Below are positions 58,343 to 64,000 of a stretch of 64,000 bases of DNA, in pieces. A program made the translations under genes and the position numbers. Every line of letters starts with the position of its first letter. Position 1 is the stretch's first letter. Source of the DNA: VXYL01 sp965199915 (GTDB lineage Bacteria > Pseudomonadota > Gammaproteobacteria > Pseudomonadales > Azotimanducaceae); assembly GCA_965199915.1 (NCBI GenBank), contig OZ241348.1, forward strand, positions 744,001 to 808,000, read 5' to 3'. Under the pieces are notes generated by a model, which was given only the letters and a program-made list of their open reading frames with translations, ran no database searches and was not told the DNA's origin.

Positions 58343-59614
58343 TTGAAGCGGGAAGTGGAAGAGGGAGCGAAGTGGCACGCGGGCGTGGACTGGGGCGTTG
58401 AGACGCACCAGGCGTGCGTGCTGGACGGGGACGGCGAAGTGGTTGGCGAGCGGGCGTTCGCGCACGGCGGCGAGGGGCTGTCGGCGCTGGCGGACTGGCT
58501 GCTGGCGTTCGCGGGCGAGGCCGGCGCGGTGGGCGTGGCGATAGAGACGCCGCGCGGCCCGGTGGTCGAGAGCCTGATGGAGCGTGGCTTCGCGGTGCAT
58601 TCGATCAATCCGAAGCAGCTCGACCGGTTCCGCGACCGGCACTCGCCGGCGGGGGCGAAGGACGACCGCCGCGACGCCCGGGTGCTGGCGTCGGCGCTGC
58701 GCACGGACCCGCACTGCCTGCGGCGGCTGAGGGCGACCGGGGCGGAGCTGGTGGAGCTGCGGGAGTGGTCGCGGCTGGCGGACGAGTTGGCGCGGGAGCG
58801 GACGCGGCTGGCGAACCGGATGCGCGAGCAGCTGTGGCGCTACTACCCGCAGTTCCTGGACGCGGCGGGCAAGGACGTGGCCTCGGCGTTCGCGCTGGCG
58901 CTGTGGAAGCGGCTGCCGAATCCGGGCGCCGGCGCCAAGGCGCGCCGGAGCACCTTGGAGAAGCTGCTGGCGCGGCACGGCGTCCGCCGCATCAACGTGG
59001 AGACGCTGCGCGAGCGCCTGCGCAAGCCCTCGGCGCCGCTGGCGCCGGGTTCGGCGGTGGCCGCCGAAGCGCATGCGCGGGTCGTGGCGAGGCGCTTGGA
59101 ACTGGCCAACGAGCAGCTCGCCGAGGCGCGCGGTCGGCTGGACCAACTGCTGGCCGGTCTCGCCGAGCCGGCCGAGGCCGGGCCGGAGCCGTCGGAAGAC
59201 GCGCCGGGGCGGCCGCCCCGCGACGCGGCCGTTCTCCTGTCCTTGCCGGGAGTGGGAACGACCGTCGCCGCGACGCTGCTGGCGGAGGCGCCGGACGCCT
59301 TGCGGAACAGAGACTACCACGCCCTGCGCTGCGTCTGCGGCGTCGCGCCGGTGACGCGGCGTTCGGGCAAGAGCCTGCTGGTGGTTCGGCGGCTGGCGGC
59401 GCACGGACGGCTGCGCGACGCGGCGTACCACTGGGCCCGCGTGGCGGCGCAGCGGGACCCGGTCAGCAAGGCCAAGTACCAGTCGCTGCGGCGGCGCGGC
59501 CACGGCCACGCCCGCGCCTTGCGCTCGGTGGCGGACCGGCTGCTCAACGTCGCCTGCGCCATGCTCCGCGACGGCAGCCTCTTCGATCCCCAGCGCGCCG
59601 GAGCCCCCGCGTGA
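58343..59614 (+). CDS. IS110-family transposase (DEDD N-terminal, Transposase_20 C-terminal)
   Basis: A 423-aa product from TTG 58343, fixed by GGGAGGA about 5 bases upstream; the frame is open further upstream without family similarity. The RuvC-like DEDD set is Asp16 (GVDWG), Glu68 (AIETPRG), and Asp108 and Asp111 (KDDRRDAR). A helical coiled region follows (WSRLADELARERTRLANRM). The IS116/IS110/IS902 domain has LLSLPGVGTTVAATLLAE and RRSGKS, with the catalytic Ser near residue 341. The gene appears intact and may be active. Element ends are not resolvable: IS110 elements lack terminal inverted repeats and target duplications. Confidence 0.92.
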   Translation: MKREVEEGAKWHAGVDWGVETHQACVLDGDGEVVGERAFAHGGEGLSALADWLLAFAGEAGAVGVAIETPRGPVVESLMERGFAVHSINPKQLDRFRDRHSPAGAKDDRRDARVLASALRTDPHCLRRLRATGAELVELREWSRLADELARERTRLANRMREQLWRYYPQFLDAAGKDVASAFALALWKRLPNPGAGAKARRSTLEKLLARHGVRRINVETLRERLRKPSAPLAPGSAVAAEAHARVVARRLELANEQLAEARGRLDQLLAGLAEPAEAGPEPSEDAPGRPPRDAAVLLSLPGVGTTVAATLLAEAPDALRNRDYHALRCVCGVAPVTRRSGKSLLVVRRLAAHGRLRDAAYHWARVAAQRDPVSKAKYQSLRRRGHGHARALRSVADRLLNVACAMLRDGSLFDPQRAGAPA

Positions 59615-59692
59615 CCGCCGCCCTCGAATCCGTGGCATGCTTCCGTTCGCGGACCCCGGAAGCGGATAGGCCGCGCGCCGGCGCAAGCCGGA

Positions 59693-59729
59693 GGGGGCGG
59701 CGGCCCTATCGGAGAAGCCAGCCGCCCCC
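59693..59729. repeat. Inverted repeat (9-bp stem, 19-base loop) downstream of the transposase
   Basis: GGGGGCGGC (59693-59701) is exactly complementary to GCCGCCCCC (59721-59729). A second small hairpin (GGGGC-AGC-GCCCC, 59760-59772) follows. They may be a terminator, part of the IS right end, or part of an RNA from the element. The 334-base stretch 59615-59948 otherwise holds only the two simple repeats. Confidence 0.6.
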
Positions 59730-59844
59730 GACGCGCTGGCGCCATGTACTTCGGGGTTTGGGGCAGCGCCCCAACATCCTCCGCCGCGCAACCGTCGGAA
59801 GCATGAAAAACGACCAAATCCGCTCTTGCGGAATGGTGGGGAGT

Positions 59845-59866
59845 CCCCCCCCCCCCCCCCCCCCCC
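59845..59866 (+). repeat. Homopolymer C22 tract upstream of giant gene 3
   Basis: Twenty-two consecutive C, 82 bases before the ATG at 59949, directly preceded by GGGGAGT, which could pair with it. Long poly-C tracts are prone to slipped-strand mispairing, and the length may also be a sequencing or assembly approximation. Confidence 0.9.
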
Positions 59867-59874
59867 GAATCAGA

Positions 59875-59894
59875 CTAACTAACTAACTAACTAA
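59875..59894 (+). repeat. (CTAA)5 tetranucleotide repeat upstream of giant gene 3
   Basis: Five perfect CTAA units, 8 bases after the C tract and 54 bases before the giant-3 ATG. It is AT-rich in a GC-rich setting and offers -10-like hexamers (TAACTA, TAATTT), so unit number could affect promoter or leader function. Confidence 0.9.
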
Positions 59895-59948
59895 TTTAAC
59901 GCCAATTCCGGCGCGACGGTGTTGGTCGCGTACCACGGGGTGGGAACA

Positions 59949-62900
59949 ATGAAGCATGTTTGGCGTACGATCGCGTTGGCCACCGCCTCGCTGTGCTCGG
60001 CGCCGGCGCTGGCGCAGACCCCGGGCGTCACCGTCGGCGAATCCACTCTGTCCCTCAACGAGGGCGGCGCCGGCACCTACGCCTTGGTGCTGAACACCGC
60101 TCCCTCCGCCACGACGACGGTGACGGCGACCAGCGACAACCCCTCGGTGACGGTGGATTCGGACGCCACGTCGCAAACCCAGGCGCTGACCTTCACCACC
60201 GGCGACTGGAACACCGCGCAGACTGTGACCGTGACGGCGGTCCAGGACGGCGACTCCGGCGACGAATCGGTCACCATTTCGCACGCCGTGACGGGCTACG
60301 GCAGCGTCGCCACCGCGGCTGGCGTGGCGGTGGCGGTGACGGACGACGACGTGCCGTCGTTGTCGCTCGTGTCGGTGGTCCTGGGGACGGATCCGCCATC
60401 GCCGGACCGACGCAGCGGCACCACCTTCGTGCCGTGGGTGAACGGCGCGGACAACGAGATGCGCAGCGCGACCGGAGCCTCGTACCTCCAGGCGACGACG
60501 GCCCCGCAAGTGGTGCGTTTCGAGGGCATAGGGTCAAACCAAGAAGATCGACACGTGTTCTGCCGGGAGAAGAACATTGGCAACAACCAATTTCGTCTGT
60601 TCGGTCTACCTGGCGTGAGCTTCACCCAGCCCAGGGGCGGCTGCCGGCGCGTCGGCGAATCCCGGTCGTCCTTGACGGTCGAGCTCAGCCAGGAAGAGAT
60701 CGACTTTGGCGGTGTGGTCTGGCACGCGACACAGTCGCGCTCATACTCCTCCGGCAGCTACTCGATTTCCGGCCGCTGGGTGCCGATAGTGACCGCTGCG
60801 GACGTGGCGCTGTCGCCGCCGTTCAACACGGCGCAGACGAGCTACTCCGGGCTGATTGCGGGGAACGACCTCGACTACCTGCGAATCACGCCCGTCTTCG
60901 ATCCCGACACGGTGGCCGTCTCCGTCAACAACGCCACCTCCACCACGGTTGCGAGCGGCGTGGGCCATGCCGCCTACAACCTGAACACCGCCGACTCGGC
61001 GGTCAACACCGTGGCGGTGGCGGTCGCAGGCAGCGGCGGCGCGACCAGCACCTACATGCTGCGGCTCGAATACCGACCCAAGGCGGCGATCGCGGCCACC
61101 AATCCGTCGCCGCTGACCGCGGGGGCCCTGGACGGCGCGACGGTGACGGTGGAGCTCTCGCACACGACCTTCGCGGCGGGCGTGGCGGCGTCGCACTTCG
61201 CGCTGGGCGGCCCGCCGGGGCTGTCGGTCAGTTCGGCGGCAGCAACCGGCGCCGCCTCGACGGTGCTGACGTTGGGCTATTCCGGCGGCGTCGACACGGT
61301 GCGGACGCTCGTGGTGACGGTGGCGGACTCCGCGCACACGGAGTCCGGCGCACTGACCACCGAAACGGTGGACATCGTGCCGACGCCGTCGGTGACGGTG
61401 AGCCGCGCGAGCCTGACGCTGACGGAGGGCGGCGGCAGCGGCATCTACACGGTGTCGCTCGGCGGCCAGCCGACGGGCACGGCGACGGTGAGGGTGACGA
61501 GCACCGACGCGAACGTGGCCACGGTGGACACGGACGCGGCGACGGGGCTGCAGAACACGCTGACGTTCACGCCGACGACGTGGAACACGGCGCGGACGGT
61601 GACGGTGGCGCCCCAGGACGACGACGACGCGGTGGACGGGATGGCGACGATCAACCACGCGGTGGCGAACTACGGCGGCGCGATAGCGTCGAGCGTGAGC
61701 GTGACGGTGGAGGACGACGAGACGGCGGCGATCCTGATCGACGCGGATCCGAGCACGGCGACCGTGGTCGATTCCGGCCCGCTGGCGCTGGCGGAGGGCG
61801 CGACGTCGAGCACGCCGTACGCGGTGCGGCTGTCGGCGCAGCCCACGGGCACGGTGACGGTGAGGGTGAGCAGCGCCGACCCGGACGCGGCGACGGTGGA
61901 CACGTCCGCGGCGACGGGCTTGCAGGACACGCTGTCGTTCACGATCGGCAACTGGGACACGGCGCAAACGGCGTGGCTGACGCCGGTGGACGACACCGAT
62001 CCGAACAGCGAGGAGGTGGCGATCGACCACGCGGCGAGCGGCGGCGGCTACAACGGCGTCTCGGCGCGGCTGGTGGCGGAGGTGGCGGACGACAACGTGG
62101 GCGTGATCGTGGACACGGATCCGAACACGCCCGGCGACCAGTTGACCGCCGTGTCGCTGCGCGAAGGGCGGACGCGAACGTACCGGGTGCGCCTGTCGAC
62201 GCTGCCGGCCGGCGGCAACGTGACGGTGTCGGCGACGAGCAGCAACGCGGCGATCACGGTGTCGCCGGGCAGTCTGACGTTCACGGCGCAGAACTGGGCG
62301 ACGGCGCGGACGGTGACGGTTCGGGCGGAGCACGATGACGACGCGGTGGGCGAGTGGACGATGATCGTCAACGAGGCGAACGGCGGCCAGTACAGTGGCG
62401 AGAGAACGGGCTTCCGCGCGACGGCCGAGGACGACGAGGCGAGCGGCGCGAACTACGACTCGGACGGGGACTTCCTGATCGAGATCGACTCGCTCGCCAA
62501 ACTGAACGCGGTGCGCTGGGACTTGGACGGCAACGGCGCGCCGGCCTCGGGCAACGCGGCGGACTACGAGGCCGCTTTCGCCGGCGCGGCGGCGGGCATG
62601 GGCTGCCTGGACGGCCCGGACACGGGCGACGATGGCGACTGCGTGGGCTACGAGCTGACGGCGGACCTGAACTTCGACACGGACAACGACGGCGACGTTG
62701 ACGCGGACGACGACTATCCCAACTGGGTACCCATCGGCGGCGTGTACGCGGCTACCTTCCACGGCAACGGGCGCGTCATCGCCAATCTGAGGCATAGCAG
62801 CGTGGCCACGCGCGCGGGGCTGTTCTGGGCGTTCGGATCCTCCGCGAAAGTGCGCGGGCTGGGGCTGCTTTCGCCCAGCGTGACGGCCGCCGGCACGTCG

Positions 62901-64000
62901 GACTACGTCGGCGCGCTGGCGGGCTACAGCGAAGGCGTGGTTGCCGCCTGCTATGTTCTCGGGGGCGATGTGACCAGCACCGGAGGCACGGCGTCCGTGG
63001 GGGGCTTGCTGGGCGGAACGGACACGAGCGGAAGCGTGGTGCGGGCCTCCTACGCCACCGCCGCGGTGAACAACAGCAACCAAAGCAATGGCGATGTGGG
63101 CGGCTTGGTGGGCCTGCACAACAAGGGGACCATCGAGTCGAGCTACGCCGCCGGAGCGGTTGCGGGCGGGGGCGCCAACACGAACGTCGGCGGTTTGGTG
63201 GGCACGGGCGGCGCCAGCGCCACCATAAGGGACAGCTACTGGGACAGTGCCATAACGAGCGGCGCCGGCGTGAGCACGAGCGGCGCATCGGGCCAAGCCA
63301 CCGGCGTCCTGCAGGCGCCAACCTCGGCGACGGGCACCCTGTACGCGAACTGGGGCGCCTTGGACGTGGACGGCGACGACGATGCGGACGAGGATCCGTG
63401 GGACTTCGGCAGCGCTTGGAACTATCCGGCGCTGAAGTACGGCGGCATGGACGTGGCCTCCCAGCGCAACGACTACGACGCGGACGGGGACGGCCTGATC
63501 GAGATAACGAGCTTGGCGCAGCTGGACGCGGTGCGCTGGGACCTGGACGGCGACGGGGCGCCGGCGCCGGGCGCCACGTCGACGGCGGCCTACTTCACCG
63601 CCACCAGCACGTTCTTCAACGCGGTGTTCAACGCCGCCGGCACGGGGCTGGCCTGCCCGACCACGCCGGACGACGCGGACGACAACGACTGCAAGGGCTA
63701 CGAGCTGTTGAACGACCTGGACTTCGACACCAACGGCAACGGGTACACGCACACGAACGGCACGGGCGACGCCGGGGACGCGTACAACAACGCCGGCATG
63801 GGCTGGGATCCCATCGGCCCGGCGCCGCCGCCCGCGCCGCCCACAATCCGGCCGACCGCGAGCACGAGTTTCAGCGCCAAGTTCGACGGCAACGGGAAGA
63901 TCATCGACAACCTGTTCGTGAAGCGCGCGCGGGACTACTCGGGTCTGTTCACGGCCATTGTGGACGCGGAGATCGTCGCGCTGGGACTGCCGAACGCGCG
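59949..64000 (+). CDS. Giant secreted multidomain protein 3 (Calx-beta-like/GLUG), cut by the right edge
   Basis: Open from ATG 59949 to the window end (1350 codons visible). The signal peptide MKHVWRTIALATASLCSAPALAQ differs from giants 1 and 2. One Calx-beta-like domain (60020-60350) is followed by a region not found in the other two (60360-60860; Cys in HVFCREKN and GGCRRVG). A cadherin-like beta-sandwich comes next (DLDYLRITPVFDPDTVAVSV, ending STYMLRLEY). After this the family pattern resumes: the unnamed ~105-aa domain (61080-61380), three Calx-beta-like repeats, an Asp-rich/GLUG module at 62455, and another at 63472 running off the edge. The stretch from 63472 is nearly identical to 49602-49830 of giant 2. 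The C-terminus is not visible. Confidence 0.85.
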   Translation, partial: MKHVWRTIALATASLCSAPALAQTPGVTVGESTLSLNEGGAGTYALVLNTAPSATTTVTATSDNPSVTVDSDATSQTQALTFTTGDWNTAQTVTVTAVQDGDSGDESVTISHAVTGYGSVATAAGVAVAVTDDDVPSLSLVSVVLGTDPPSPDRRSGTTFVPWVNGADNEMRSATGASYLQATTAPQVVRFEGIGSNQEDRHVFCREKNIGNNQFRLFGLPGVSFTQPRGGCRRVGESRSSLTVELSQEEIDFGGVVWHATQSRSYSSGSYSISGRWVPIVTAADVALSPPFNTAQTSYSGLIAGNDLDYLRITPVFDPDTVAVSVNNATSTTVASGVGHAAYNLNTADSAVNTVAVAVAGSGGATSTYMLRLEYRPKAAIAATNPSPLTAGALDGATVTVELSHTTFAAGVAASHFALGGPPGLSVSSAAATGAASTVLTLGYSGGVDTVRTLVVTVADSAHTESGALTTETVDIVPTPSVTVSRASLTLTEGGGSGIYTVSLGGQPTGTATVRVTSTDANVATVDTDAATGLQNTLTFTPTTWNTARTVTVAPQDDDDAVDGMATINHAVANYGGAIASSVSVTVEDDETAAILIDADPSTATVVDSGPLALAEGATSSTPYAVRLSAQPTGTVTVRVSSADPDAATVDTSAATGLQDTLSFTIGNWDTAQTAWLTPVDDTDPNSEEVAIDHAASGGGYNGVSARLVAEVADDNVGVIVDTDPNTPGDQLTAVSLREGRTRTYRVRLSTLPAGGNVTVSATSSNAAITVSPGSLTFTAQNWATARTVTVRAEHDDDAVGEWTMIVNEANGGQYSGERTGFRATAEDDEASGANYDSDGDFLIEIDSLAKLNAVRWDLDGNGAPASGNAADYEAAFAGAAAGMGCLDGPDTGDDGDCVGYELTADLNFDTDNDGDVDADDDYPNWVPIGGVYAATFHGNGRVIANLRHSSVATRAGLFWAFGSSAKVRGLGLLSPSVTAAGTSDYVGALAGYSEGVVAACYVLGGDVTSTGGTASVGGLLGGTDTSGSVVRASYATAAVNNSNQSNGDVGGLVGLHNKGTIESSYAAGAVAGGGANTNVGGLVGTGGASATIRDSYWDSAITSGAGVSTSGASGQATGVLQAPTSATGTLYANWGALDVDGDDDADEDPWDFGSAWNYPALKYGGMDVASQRNDYDADGDGLIEITSLAQLDAVRWDLDGDGAPAPGATSTAAYFTATSTFFNAVFNAAGTGLACPTTPDDADDNDCKGYELLNDLDFDTNGNGYTHTNGTGDAGDAYNNAGMGWDPIGPAPPPAPPTIRPTASTSFSAKFDGNGKIIDNLFVKRARDYSGLFTAIVDAEIVALGLPNA

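Noticed and set aside
58001..59894. IS110 element bounded by leader copy 3 and the poly-C tract as terminal repeats.
   Set aside because: Leader copies 1 and 2 have no transposase, the poly-C tract is a simple repeat, and IS110 ends carry no inverted repeats, so these cannot be taken as element ends.

Overview
The window is strongly GC-rich, densely coded DNA that looks like a Gammaproteobacterium. The evidence is the rnf-nth gene order, three TonB-dependent receptors, and an endonuclease III whose active-site and Fe-S residues fall at the same numbers as in E. coli. A polysaccharide-degrading outer-membrane system and giant Ca-binding-type surface proteins suggest a marine or host-associated (for example sponge-associated) bacterium; that lifestyle is inference. 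There is no sign of a prophage, plasmid or CRISPR array.

Positions 1-13300 are an envelope/transport region. It holds a secreted BNR/Asp-box propeller protein (cut by the left edge) whose start overlaps the end of a TonB-dependent receptor, a divergent multi-spanning membrane protein (DUF6311 type), tRNA-Val(GAC), an extended SDR oxidoreductase coupled to a second TonB receptor, and a convergent Rpn-type PD-(D/E)XK nuclease.

Positions 13400-22990 are a compact housekeeping block on the plus strand: metG, rnfA, a fused rnfB-rnfC, rnfD, rnfG, rnfE, nth and a transglutaminase-like membrane protein. Nearly all overlap by 4-13 bases or abut, so they are probably one operon. A CurA-type NADP-dependent oxidoreductase follows. 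The RnfB-RnfC fusion, which lacks the usual RnfC N-terminal barrel domain, is the most unusual housekeeping feature.

Positions 23000-28950 (minus strand) are a small glycan-uptake unit: a GH16 endo-beta-glucanase lipoprotein with several C-terminal carbohydrate-binding-like modules, then a TonB receptor 20 bases downstream.

Positions 29000-64000 are an accessory region dominated by three related giant secreted proteins of 4850 aa, 4118 aa and at least 1350 aa (cut by the right edge). They are built from Calx-beta-like, He_PIG-like, GLUG and Asp-rich EF-hand-like modules. The two complete ones end in leucine-rich repeats and four copies of an unnamed ~110-aa repeat. Large segments are nearly identical but in shifted order, indicating module shuffling or gene conversion. 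A conserved promoter/leader precedes both complete giants and a third leader copy precedes an IS110 transposase. The second giant is followed by a RES-Xre toxin-antitoxin pair; the first is followed by a ~100-bp fossil of the same pair, so the duplicated unit appears to have been leader + giant + toxin-antitoxin. A C22 tract and a (CTAA)5 tract lie just upstream of the third giant and could make it phase-variable. Many very long open frames on the opposite strand are by-products of GC-rich codon use and are not annotated.
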